Shown: one piece after another, positions 23,242 through 34,829 of the stretch | Position numbering within the stretch: the stretch's first letter is position 1 | Layout: each line of letters starts with the position of its first letter | Source: Strigamia acuminata | Lineage: Eukaryota > Arthropoda > Chilopoda > Geophilomorpha > Linotaeniidae | Reading direction: 5' to 3' | NCBI GenBank assembly: GCA_949358305.1 | Contig: OX442316.1 | Span: forward strand, 12,586,001-12,650,000 | DNA length: 64,000 nt | Notes under the pieces: generated by a model | What the model was told of the DNA's origin: nothing | Databases searched by the model: none | What the model saw: only the letters and a program-made list of their open reading frames with translations | Program-made: the position numbers and the translations under genes

Positions 23242-26090
23242 AAAATAAAAAGGGCGCCATATTTTTATCAGTGAAAGCGTAACGAGCATGCGCGCGTGGG
23301 CGCGCTGCGGCGCGTCGTGGCAATTCCTACAAATAGAAATGTTATTAGATGCGAAAAGTAAACTACAGAGCGTAGTTACATGTTTGTGGCAATTTTTATC
23401 ACCAGGTGACAATTCGCACGAAGCTGACGTTTTTTTCAAAATTTTCTGGGATTTTTGATTGGATATTCAAATAAGATGATGCAGCATTTTTATTTTTGTG
23501 TAAATTTTCACCAAAGTTTTCACTAGTTTTTTTCCTGCTCGAAGCGAAGCACGCAACGGTATTTGGTGAGTTTTTCTTTTCTTTTCTTTACTTCTTTCTT
23601 TAAGTTATTAGATTAAATTTTGTTTTTTATTTGTTGCTTTTCGAGCGCAGTTAGTGCGAGAAAATATTTAATTTGTTTCTTTAGTTTTATTTAAAATTTT
23701 ATAAATATTTTATTTAACTTTATTTCGGAATGGAAATTTCGTTACAATTTGTCAATTTATTATATTATTTACTTATTATACATTTTCTTAAGTTGCTAAT
23801 TTTGCATTTTTTAATAATAGGTTTGCCGACGCACGAGTTGAATGATGCGGACGACAACGGCAACATGGATACCGCATGCATAAAAGACGAATCCTCGGCC
23901 AATTCCGTGATAGCTAAACCGATTTCCGTGACAGCTAAACCGATTTCCAGATTTTATATTTTAATTTTATTTATAATTATTACATAATTTCTACTGTATA
24001 ATTTCAATTTTGTATCAGTTTCATTTATAATTTTGTATCAGTTTCATTTATAATTTTGTATAATTTTATTTTCGCGTAATTATGTATGAACGTTTTTTTT
24101 TTCAGGTTAACATAAACATCAGGAAGACATCGTGGGACATTTTGAAGGGGCCCAGAGCGTGGCACACTCTGGGTCCTGGGTGTGGTAATACGGCGGAGTC
24201 TCAAGGGGGATGTTTACCCGAGATTATCCTTAAATGGTCCGTTATAACCCGCTTAAACCTTTGATTAGCCATTTATTTTCCTTTTAAGGAAAAATTTGTA
24301 AATATTGTATGTAAAGTGTATATTTTTATTTCAATAAAGTTTTATTTTCTATAAGCTATGTCATTTCTTCGCAAAATATTCTAAGTCCATAAAAGGCGAA
24401 GTGCTGCCAAATTTTTCTAGGTTTGGACTTAGTATAAAAAAGGGGATGGTGGGTGGGTATACAGATTCCCCATTTTAAATAAAGTACTAAAGAAATTATA
24501 ATTTAAAGTTATATTGTACAATTATAATTTTACTACAAGTTTTATTTCAACTATACAAAAACATAATTGAAATAAAACTTGCAGAAAAACTACAATGACA
24601 CAATACACACGAATAACTTTTATTTCGCTTAAAGAATAAAAAAAATTACACTTAAGAATAAAAAATTACAAATATAAAAAAATTGTAAATAAAAAGCTCT
24701 AGTGCAGACTCATCCAGGTTGGCAGCATTAGAAATCCTTGGTTGAATCTCTGAAATAAAAACACAATTAATAACAAGTAAAATTAATAAACCATAAATAA
24801 AATCTAAACAAAACGCCGAAACCAAAATAGAAACAACACATTAAACACGCACACGCCACTTCTATTATTTAATGCGCCATGAAATACGACGCAAAAAATT
24901 TAAAACAAAAAGGTTGACGTTTAGAAAGAAAAACTACCGAAAACTTACAAATGATTAAAAAATAACGAACTTAAAAAACGCTAAAAAAATTTAAATAGCA
25001 CAATGCGTAGTAGTAACGAACTAAAAATTAAAACTTATTGCTTATTTAAATTAACAACGAAGTGAAAACAAACCACAAATAAATAAAAGAACGAAGCGAG
25101 AAACAAAGCGTAAAATAAAATAAATCAATTTACTCACCGTGGGGAATCCTCGACGTGTATGCCCTATAGTATTCAAGTAACCTTGCACCGACCCGGGCGC
25201 CGAATGGCGAAAACTGCGCTCGACGGCCAGCTTGAAAAAAGAATATGCAAATTAGTCCTGGCGTGCAAACTAATCAGCATAGCCAATCAAAAACTATGGA
25301 AACTTCTAGAAGTGTGACAACTTCCTACCACACATATTCCACCTAGTGATAAAACATTATCGTAATCACACAAATTTTTTAGTACTTGTGAAATAATGCT
25401 ACATCTGTAGAAAATGCAAACAAAATGTCACAAAGTTTTATTCTCCAAACATTTTGGAATAAAAAAATTAAACTTTCTTCCTTCGTGTTAAACGTAATAT
25501 ATTTATTCGTATGTATACCGGTATATCCAACACTTGGTACGATTCAGTAAACACTCATCTCAGACCTCATCTATGAGACGGTGTGTTGTTTGTCTTTGAC
25601 GGTGGGCGTGCGAGTTCGAATCCACTCTCGTTATTTCTTGAGTTGGTTTTTTTTCCAAGCTTCACTATACGTAGCTAATTTCGACGTCCTTTGATAAACG
25701 ACTGAGTGGCTCCGTGCTCCGGAAACAAACATTCATACAAGGGAGCCGTCCGAGGATCCAAAGACGGCTCCGGTGGATGTTTATTTTGTTTTTTTTTGCT
25801 TTCGTCATATTTTTGCATAGTGAATTTTAGTGAATCTGTTGAAACATTTCTGCGTTCGCGTCCGGCCAATTTATATATTTTTTTAAATAATCGTATCATT
25901 CGTCATGTCCCTTCTACACAATTATCTCACGTGAAAACCAATTTATAATTTAAATTTTACCTTATTATTTACTAATGTAACTCAAACAAACTAGCTTATA
26001 AAATGATACAGGATAAAGGAAACATCTACTTTAACGCTTAGCATAACTTAAAGTCAAATGAACAAGATTTCCATTATACCGGTAATTACT
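23242..26090. other. Repeat-poor intergenic stretch with a possible 3' exon
   Basis: No protein family is recognised. At about 24113 an acceptor (TTTTTTCAG) opens a block with a strong hairpin (GGCCCAGAG, loop, CTCTGGGTCC at about 24150-24180) and an AATAAA at about 24332, which looks like the last exon of a non-coding or unidentified transcript. A frame at 23825 (PTHELNDADDNG) also follows an acceptor but has no match that I know. 24600-25140 is extremely AT-rich. Confidence 0.35.
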
Positions 26091-26416
26091 TTCGGATCAT
26101 AGGATTCGAACAATCGCACACCATCAAATATCGCATAGCAAATCGCACGTTGTTGTTCCAGGCAACACTGGATTAAAAACTTGGTTGTCCGTTTGGAAAT
26201 TCTTTGGTCACTATTAAAACAATAACAGATATTCCAGTGAAGTCCCATTATTTGGTAATCGCCAAATATTTTTACCACGACGCATTTTTAATTTAAGCCA
26301 AACACATCCTAAGAATAAATATAAGCCCAAGCAGCTTTAGAACTCATTTGGGGCAAAAGTTGTTTTATTTAAAGTTGATAAACCTTTGTTTTATTTTGTA
26401 TTAAAACCAAAAGATA

Positions 26417-28704
26417 TTATTCCACCATTGAATCAAGTTTTTCTTCGTCATTGTCTTCGTCTATATGAAGATCGTCCATCATTTCCTGGAGCGTCACTTT
26501 TGGAAGATCTTCATCGTCAGTGTCATCTGTATCTACTGCCATTTTCGATTTATCTGAGACAAAAAAAATAATAAATACAAGAAATTTATTTCACATTAAA
26601 AATAAAATTTATATTTACCGAGATAAATGTTCACGTTCTGACGATAATTCGCGTCTTCTTCCAAATCTTCCAAAAAGTCGGTGTAATCCCTAAAAAAAAT
26701 TAAACACAAATTACAACACCGCTCTAAATGACAGTTTTTACACAATTACCTCTCCATTTTATCCCCCTCCGCTTCCATTTCGTCGTGCAAATGTTTCAGT
26801 TTCCATTTTCGACGACGATTTCGCACCGCCTTATCGGCGAAATATTTCTTAACAATTATCTAAACAGAAACATAAATATCTAAATATAAAACCGTAATAA
26901 TAAAAAGCTATATAATACACACCACATCGGGAATAGCCATTGATTTAGTTTTAAGTTTATCAAAATTTGAATCATTGACATTAGAATTGGCCAAATCAAA
27001 CCTAAAAAAAAAAACAAATATTAAATATTTTTTATAATTTGTACATGAATAGATTTTTACCCGAGAACTATATCTCCTATTTTCAATAAGTGTCCGAGGT
27101 GAGTGTGGCAGTGCTGTTCATCGGCAATGCCCAATTCCGACGTTCGAACAACCCAAACACTAGCAAGAACGTGCTGCAAATATCGGAAAATGTAAAACAT
27201 TATAGCGATATTCGATTACGTTGCATATCTCAATACATTACTTTGTTTGAAATCGAACGATTAGCAGCGAACGATTTTCTATTCGCATCCGATATAATTT
27301 CTATATCCATAACGACATACTGCTGCAGTTGTTTATGTCCGCAAATAGTTGAAAATGGATCCCGCCAAAACACGGTGGCACTAAGTGAAACGGCTAAAAA
27401 ATTAAATCGATTAATTAATTAATTTCATTTTTTTTTTAAATTGATAAATTTTAATTTACTTTGTGCAGTGTGTGGATCAATCAAATGAATCTGCTCAGAT
27501 ACTTGAAGACAAATACATATTTGGCTTATTCCACTCAATGATTGAGCCAATTTTTCAGTTAAACATACAACGTCGTTCTATTTTGTTCGGCAAAAGATAT
27601 TTTAAAAAAGGAAACATTAAACGGTGTAATTTTTCGATACTCACTTTACAAATCGGCACAATTTCCACCGAAAACGTGTTCTTATAATTGTAAGTATTGC
27701 TGTGCGTATCGTGCGAAATCAGTTGCTGCGCCGTTTGATATCTGCAAGGAACTATTCCCAAGAGAAAATCGACCATTTTTCGAGCATCTTGTTTCTGATC
27801 GTAATAGAAATCCAACCCATCTAATAAAAGAATAAAAAATTAATTAAAATTTCTACAACAAACCACAGAAGCTTATTTTTCTTCTTTACCGTGATTAGGT
27901 TTAATTCCGACAGCGGCATGATGTGCACGATGACGCAATATCAGTTGCTCGAGGTAGTAAAATGTTTTCTTATGAGCTACCTGTTTAAGTCAAACATTAA
28001 ATGAGTTTTGTACAATTATCGATAACTTTTTGCAAGTAACACTTTACTTTTTGTCTGACTTGAACCATAGCGCGCCAAAAATCTTTCGCTTCGGAGCGAT
28101 GACAGTCGAGACACATCTGCGTGTGTACCAGAAACTCAACCAGAAATTTCTGCTCTAAAACTGCCCCTGCCATAACCTATAGAAAAATTGTCTAAAAAAT
28201 TATTATAAACGATTTAAAAGTATTTATTTCATTAATTACCTCCTTCTGGATAGTTAATTTAACTCTGATTCGTCGTGAATGTGGCTCCGTCCATTCAAAT
28301 CCCGCCTCCACCAATCTAACACGGTTCAGACCTTTCAGTTTCTTTAAACACAGGGATAGTAATTCTCGTGATTCGGTAGCACAAACGACCCATTGATCGG
28401 GCGGGCTTAAGTACCTGTAAATTGCGTGCAACCAAAAATTAATCTCGTAAAATCAAACAATCACTGTTCTCACCGATCGCATCCTTTACACATATAGATG
28501 ATGGACTGTTTTGGTATCCCTTCGGTAATGTCTACTTCTTTGCGAACACATGCCACGCACATGTTCACTGGATTTGGTGTTATCAACGTGCGACATTGAC
28601 AGCACAATCTAAAATTCGATTATAAATCATTGACAGGAACTGTATTCTTCATTAATATGTAGTTACATTTTGTTTTCCTGAGCATCGTCAATAGAATTCA
28701 TCAT
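26417..28704 (-). CDS. NMD3: 60S ribosomal export adaptor NMD3 (intact copy)
   Basis: NMD3 binds the nascent 60S ribosomal subunit and, through a C-terminal export signal, recruits CRM1 to carry it from nucleus to cytoplasm. About 13 exons can be joined on the minus strand, from ATGATG at 28704 to TAA at 26417, with very short introns. The order matches the family. An N-terminal zinc-binding part comes first (CCQCRTLITPNPVNMC, CVACVRK, later CKGCDR). SRELLSLCLKK and LTIQKEVMAGAV follow, then the third Cys pair MCLDCHRSEAKDFWRAMVQV, CRYQTAQQLISHDTHSNTYN and IVPICKNDVVCL. The second half has HLGHLLKIGDIVLGFDLANS, a basic block, DYTDFLEDLEED and the acidic tail ending MMDDLHIDEDNDEE, the export-signal region. 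No stop or frameshift was seen. It shares a divergent start region with TRMT11. Confidence 0.92.
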
Positions 28705-29157
28705 TTTTAACCGGTATCGGCGGACACGAAACAACCAGTCTAAAATGGCGGATACTGTGAATTAGGGAGGAAATGACGTCAAACTGTATCAAAACTCAAC
28801 TAGGAAAAGGGAAGGCCATGCGTATTGTTGGATTTATGTAACTCTTAGATTTAATCCACAAAATAAAGACACATTTTCACCGTTCGATTTAGCTGAGTCG
28901 ACGCGTTTATTTACATTATGTTTCCAAGCAACGTTACAGTTTGCATATATATGACATGTTTCAATCATTTCAATTATTGTTATCACAATATAATAAAGAT
29001 TTGAATCTAAATATGTCTCAAACACTAAACTTACCGTATTTAATATGTCAGTTCAGTTTTGCAGAAGATTTATCCGATCGTATTTTAACGCGACAAGATG
29101 ATCAAATAATAATTTTAAAAAAAATCTATGGTTGTATGTTCTTCTTCATTAGCAGTA
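28705..29157. promoter_or_regulatory. Head-to-head promoter region NMD3/TRMT11 (left copy)
   Basis: The 453 bp between the two divergent start codons must drive NMD3 leftward. The matching interval in the right copy (32444-32682) is only 239 bp: roughly 210 bp, from about 28825 to 29035, are missing there. Just upstream of NMD3 both copies keep AAAATGGCGGATACTGTGAA and GGAAATGACGTCAAACTG, the latter containing the CRE/ATF-type palindrome TGACGTCA. Confidence 0.55.
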
Positions 29158-29820
29158 ATGCCATCACTTCGTCAGTATTTAATTTGGTTCGCGAATGAAC
29201 ACATTGAATTTAAATTACCGGTTTGTATATGCGTTTCAAACTTCACATCTATAAAACGTCGTCTTCTTAAACCAAATTTCTTCCGTACCGTATTACAGGA
29301 AATCGAATCTATCGCCTCACTACTTAACTTGGATTTGCAGTGGATTGAACGGTACCACAAAGAGGTAATGTTAAATTGATTGATTTCTGTCGTTAAGTTT
29401 TGATTTTTTTCTCATTTTCTTGTCGCTGTCAAGGCCATACGTCATAGTTGGATTGCCATCTGAAAACCATGCAAGATTGATAGCATCAAGAAGTGTTTTA
29501 ACAAAGTGAGTTAATGCTCGGAAAATAAGAAAATTGATAAAAAAAACTCTACATATAATTTCCTCAGGTGTATATTCGAATTATGGGGTCGAGCAGACTC
29601 AAAAGAAGAATTGCATCGACAATTAAAAAATCTTCCAGAAGAATTTTTGAGGCCATACTGTAGTCCAACAGCATCGTTTAAATTCGTTGTCGAATCATAT
29701 TGTAAATCCCTCGACAGCCAAGAAAAATTAGAAAGAATAGAAGTATAGTGATAAAAAAAAATGAAAACGTTACCTCTAATCGATCTGCAATTACCGACGT
29801 AGGAATTTAATTATCTCCTC
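29158..29820 (+). pseudogene. TRMT11: TRMT11 5' fragment, truncated by the duplication junction
   Basis: The first coding exons of TRMT11 are present: MPSLRQYLIWFANEHIEF, then SIASLLNLDLQWIERYHKE, VIVGLPSENHARLIAS, CIFELWGRADSKEELHR and EEFLRPYCSPTASFKFVV. They match the right-hand copy almost exactly. The copy breaks off in the exon EFNYL, where it runs into the minus-strand 3' flank of the second NMD3 copy. The methyltransferase domain is missing entirely, so it cannot encode an active enzyme. Confidence 0.9.
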
Positions 29821-32800
29821 TTCGGATCATAGGATTCGAACAATCGCACACCATCAAATATCGCATCGCAGATCGCACGTTGTTGTTTCAGGCAACACTG
29901 GATTAAAAACTTGGTTGTCCGTTTGGAAATTCTTTGGTCACTATTAAAACAATAATAAATATTCCAGTGAGCTCCCATTATTTGGTAATCGCCAAATATT
30001 TTTACCACGAAGCATTTTTAATTTTAAATTTTAAATTTAAGCCAAACACATACTAAGAATAAATGTAAGCCCAAGAAGCTTTAGAACACATTTGGGGCAA
30101 AAGTTGTTTTATTTAAAGTTGATAAACCTTTGTTTCATTATGTATTAAAACAAAAAAATATTATTCCACCATTGAATCAAGTTTTTCTTCGTCATTGTCT
30201 TCGTCTATATGAAGATCGTCCATCATTTCCTGGAGCGTCACTTTTGGAAGATCTTCATCGTCAGTGTCATCTGTATCTACTGCCATTTTCGATTTATCTG
30301 AGACAAAAAAAAATATTAAATACAAGAAATTTATTTCACATTAAAAATAAGATTTATATTTACCGAGATAAATGTTCACGTTCTGACGATAATTCGCGTC
30401 TTCTTCCAAATCTTCCAAAAACTCGTTGTAATCCCTAAACAAAATTAAACACAAATTACAACACCGCTCTAAATGACAGTTTTTACTCAATTACCTCTCC
30501 ATTTTATCCCCCGACGCTTCCATTTCGTCGTGCAAATGTTTCAGTTTCCATTTTCGACGACGATTTCGCACCGCCTTTTCGGCGAAATATTTCTTAACAA
30601 TTATCTAAACATAAACATAAATATCTATATATAAAACTGTAATAATAAAAAGCTAAATAATACACACCACATCAGGAATAGCCTTTGATTTAGTTTTAAG
30701 TTTGTCAAAATTTGAATCATTGACATTAGAATTGGCCAAATCAAACCTACAAAAACAAATATTAAATATTTTTCATAATTTGTACATGAATAGATTTTTA
30801 CCCGAGAACTATATCTCCTATTTTCAATAAGTGTCCGAGGTGAGTGTGGCAGTGTTGTTCATCGGCAATGCCCAATTCCGACGTTCGAACAACCCAAACA
30901 CTAGCAAGAACGTGCTGCAAATATCGGAAAAGTAAAACATTATAGCGGTATTCGATTACGTTGCATATCTCAATACATTACTTTGTTTGAAAACGAACGA
31001 TAAGCAGCGAACGATTTTCTATTTGCATTCGATATAATTTCTATATCCATAACGACATACTGCTGCAGTTGTTTATGGCCGCAAATAGTTGAAAATGGAT
31101 GCCGCCTAAACACGGTGGCACTAAGTGAAACGGCTAAAAAATTTAAATTTAAATTGATTTCATTTTTTTTTAATTAATAAATTTTAATTTACTTTGTGCA
31201 GTGTGTGGATCAATCAAATGAATCTGCTCAGATACTTGAAGACAAATACATATTTGGCTTATTCCACTCAATGATTGAGCCAATTTTTCAGTTAAACATA
31301 CAACGTCGTTCTATTTTGTTCGGAAAAAGATATTTTAAAAAAATAAACATTAAACGGTGTAATTTTTCGATACTCACTTTACAAATCGGCACAATTTCAA
31401 CCGAAAACGTGTGCTTATAATTGAAAGTATTGCTGTGCGTATCGTGCGAAATCAGTTGCTCAGCCGTTTTATATGTGCAAGGAACTATTCCCAAGAGAAA
31501 ATCGACCATTTTTCGAGCATCTTGTTTCTGATCGTAATAGAAATCTAACCCATCTAAAACACGAATAAAAAATTAATCAAAATTTCTGCAAACAAACCAC
31601 ACAAGCTTCCTTTTCTTCTTTACCGTGATTAGGTTTAATTCCGACAGCGGCATGATGTGCACGATGACGCATTATCAGTTGCTCGAGGTAGTAAAATGTT
31701 TTCTTATGAGCTACCTGTTTAATTCAAACATAAAATGAGTTTTGTACAATTATCGATAACTTTTTGCAAGTAACACTTTACTTTTTGTCTGACTTGAACC
31801 ATAGCGCGCCAAAAATCTTTCGCTTCGGAGCGATGACAGTCGTTACACATCCCCGTTTCTACCACAAACTCAACCAAATATTTCTGCTCTAAAACTGCCC
31901 CTGCCATAACCTATTGAAAAATTGTTTGAAAAATTGATATAAACGATTCAAAAGTATTTATTTCATTAATTACCTCCTTCTGGATAGTTAATTTCACTCT
32001 GATTCGTCGTGAATGTGGCTCCGTCCATTCAAATCCCGCCTCCACCAATCTAACATGCTTCAGAGCTTTCAGTTTCTGTAAACACAGGGAAAGTAATTCT
32101 CGCGATTCGGGAGCACAAACGACCCATTAATCGGGCGGGCTTAAGTACCTGTAAATTGTAGACAAACAAAAATTAATGTCGTAAAATCAAACAATTTTTT
32201 CGCTGTTCTCACCGATCGCATCCTTTACACAAATTAATGGTGGAATGTTTTGGTATCCCTTCGGTAATGTCTACTTCTTTGCGAACACATGCCACGCACA
32301 TGTTCACTGGATTTGGTGTTATCAACGTGCGACATTGACAACACAATCTAAAATTCGATAATAAATCATTGACAGGAACTGTATTCTTCATTAATATGTA
32401 CTTACATTTTGTTTTCCTGAGCATCGTCAATAGAATTCATCATTTTTTACCGGTATCGGCGGACACGAAACAACCCGTCTAAAATGGCGGATACTGTGAA
32501 TTAGGGAGGAAATGACGTCAAACTGTGTCAAAACTCAACTAGGAAAAGGGAAGGCCATGCTTATTTAATATGTCAGTTCAGTTTTGCAGAAGATTTATCC
32601 GATCGTAGTGTAACGCGACAAGATGATCAAATAATAATTTTAAAAAAAATCTATGGTTGTATGTTCTTCTTCATTAGCAGTAATGCCATCACTTCGTCAG
32701 TATTTAATTTGGTTCGCGAATGAACACATTGAATTTAAATTACCGGTTAGTATATACGTTTCAACTTCACATCTATAAAACGTCTTCTGAAACCAAATTT

Positions 32801-33340
32801 CTTCCGTACTGTATTATAGGAAATCGAATCTATCGCCTCACTCCTTAACTTGGATTTGCAGTGGATTGAACGGTACCACAAAGAGGTAATGTTAAATTGA
32901 TTGATTTCTGTCGTCAAGTTTTGATTTTTTTCTCATTTTTTGTCGCTGTCAAAGCCATACGTCATAGTTGGATTGCCATCTGAAAACCATGCAAGATTGA
33001 TAGCATCAAGAAGTGTTTTAACAAAGTGAGTTAATGCTCGGAAATATAAAATTGATAAAAAACTCTACGTATAATTTCCTCAGGTGTATATTCGAATTAT
33101 GGGGTCGAGCAGACTCAAAAGAAGAATTGCATCGACAATTACAAAATCTTCCAGAAGAATTTTTGAGGCCGTACTGTAGTCCAACAGCATCCTTTAAATT
33201 CGTCGTCGAATCGTATTGTAAATCCCTTGACAGCCAAGAAAAATTAGAAAAAATAGAAGTACACTGGAAAAAAAATATGAAAACTTTACCTCTAATCGAT
33301 CTGCAATTATCTACGTAGGAATTTAATTATCTCCCCTTCG
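29821..33340. repeat. Tandem duplication, right copy
   Basis: Direct copy of 26091-29820, about 0.2 kb shorter, mainly because of a deletion in the NMD3-TRMT11 intergenic region. After the TTCG at 33337 the sequence continues into the single-copy remainder of TRMT11, so this is the original right edge of the duplicated unit. Confidence 0.93.
30161..32443 (-). pseudogene. NMD3: NMD3 second copy, disabled
   Basis: All exons of the left NMD3 copy have counterparts, in order and with splice sites largely kept, but the third coding exon has an in-frame TAA at 32127-32129 (PPD-stop-WVVC) where the left copy reads CAA (PPDQWVVC). Other changes hit conserved positions: the VFW in the central exon becomes VFR (near 31107) and the Cys-pair exon reads MCNDCHRSEAK within an altered context. 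Translation would end at about residue 65, removing the third Cys pair, the 60S-binding parts and the export signal. Recent origin is suggested by high similarity in the introns. An unlikely alternative is exon skipping that preserves the frame. Confidence 0.88.
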
Positions 33341-34638
33341 AAGGTCCCGTGAAATTACATTCTCCATGCAACACATTTTATCTGATCGAACATTACGGAA
33401 TTGACCAAAACAACATACCTGAAAAACCAGTTGAACTCTTCTTTGGAAGATGGGTACGTTCATTAATTTGAATTTATTACTGAAAATTCACTAAAACAGT
33501 CTCAATTTTTATAAAAATTTTCTTAGTTAATGGACGCACAGCGAAGGGTAATACATCAATTGAGTTTGAAAAAACGAATGTTCATCGGTAACACCAGCAT
33601 GGATGCGCAACTAGCTCTAATTATGGCCAATCAAGCCAAAATCCAAAAAGGTTCGCTCGTGCTCGATCCGTTCGTTGGAACTGGCAGTATACTAGTTGCC
33701 GCTGCATATTTTGGAGCTTATGTAGTTGGAACGGACATTGATTATTTAGTTATTCACGGAAAATGTATTTTTTTTTAAACGCCCAAACAGGTTTTTTAGG
33801 TATTAAACTTATTTTTCATTTTGATTTAGGTAAACCAACGAGGGCTAAGCAACAAAAGAGACGTCCGGATGAAAGTGTTCGAGCTAATTTGAAGCAATAT
33901 GGTTTAGAAAATCAATATTTAGATGTATTGGTCGCTGACGCGTCGCAACCACTTTGGACGAATCGGATTTTGTTTGACGCAATCATAACTGATCGTAATT
34001 ACTCTCAACAAAAATCGTAAAACTAGAAATATTAATTGGAGATTTTTGGTTAGCTCCATATGGCATCCGTGAAGCAACTGAAAAAATAGGAACTCTTAAA
34101 TTAGAGTGCAAAATTAAAGAAGAACAGTAAGATTGGTTTTTTTTTTTTAAGTTTAACGCTTAGTAAAATAATTTTTTTTTTAGCATTGCTAATCACATTC
34201 CGTCCAAAGTGAGCTACTCGTTAGATCATTTGTTCAGAGACCTCCTTGATCTGTCAGTTCAGTTATTGAGACTCGGTGGTCGTCTAGTTTATTGGTTGCC
34301 AGTTAACAAAGAAGAGTACGTCATTGAATGCTAATATTTTTAAAAATCATTGCCATTTTTAATTTTTTTTTAGTTATTCCGAATATAATTTGCCCACTCA
34401 TCCTTGTTTTAAAGTCATTCACAACAGTGAGCAACTTATAGCGAAACATTCGAGCAGGCGGCTGATTACAATGGAAAAAATGTCTGAGCCAACAGTAATG
34501 TGTTGAAATGTCGATTTTTGAACTTAATTTTAACATCCGCACTTTGTTTTTCATCACTTATAGAGAGAAGTCGATCAAAGTCAAGTGCCTGGTGTCATTG
34601 GATCATTTAGGGAAAGGTATTTTAATTTGTTGGAATAA
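32683..34638 (+). CDS. TRMT11: tRNA (guanine-10-N2) methyltransferase catalytic subunit TRMT11
   Basis: With TRMT112 it makes N2-methylguanosine at position 10 of cytosolic tRNAs. The ATG at 32683 gives MPSLRQYLIWFANEHIEF, the conserved THUMP-region start. Exons continue through VIVGLPSENHARLIAS, ELWGRADSKEELHR, FNYLPFEGPVKLHS (reached by a 54-bp intron at about 33260-33316), GIDQNNIPEKPVELFFGRW and KKRMFIGNTSMDAQLALIM. These are followed by the SAM-binding motif LDPFVGTGSILVAA, FGAYVVGTDIDY and DESVRANLKQYGLE. The catalytic DPPYG is split by an intron (ITD at 34002, PPYG after 34060), then LRLGGRLVYWLPV and HSSRRLITMEKM. A final intron (34495-34563) leads to SFRERYFNLLE and the stop at 34636, matching the usual C-terminus. 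This is the only complete copy; it faces EMC2 tail to tail. Confidence 0.93.
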
Positions 34639-34829
34639 AATCTCTACATTCGTTGCACCAAATTTTGACATAAATTGTACGTATTCTTTCATGTACATCT
34701 CATTTTTATGCCTTAAAAATAAAAAATGTATAAAATCTTACCTAGAAACATAAATAAGTTTATTTATTAGATATTTTTGAATTTTTCCTAAAGTGCCAAA
34801 ACAAAATTTTGTTGTCGATTTAATGAACA

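Larger units (their letters stand above)
26091..29820. repeat. Tandem duplication, left copy (NMD3 plus TRMT11 5' part)
   Basis: This 3.73-kb unit is repeated directly at 29821-33340. It starts at TTCGGATCATAGG and ends in the TRMT11 exon after CTCCTC; the junction falls on a shared TTCG. Similarity continues through exons and introns, with scattered substitutions and small indels. It contains an intact NMD3 on the minus strand and only the first exons of TRMT11 on the plus strand. Confidence 0.93.

Noticed and set aside
25590-25640. tRNA-like B-box (GAGTTCGAATCC)
   Set aside because: No matching A-box, acceptor stem or T-stem pairing could be found around it.
26054-26278. Minus-strand frame of 74 codons downstream of NMD3, also present at 29811-30008
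   Set aside because: It is conserved only because it lies in the duplicated segment; differences between copies show no coding bias, and the possible intron gives an early stop. More likely 3' flank of NMD3.
27090-27422. 110-codon plus-strand frame
   Set aside because: Shadow of two NMD3 exons on the minus strand; the equivalent frame is broken in the second copy.
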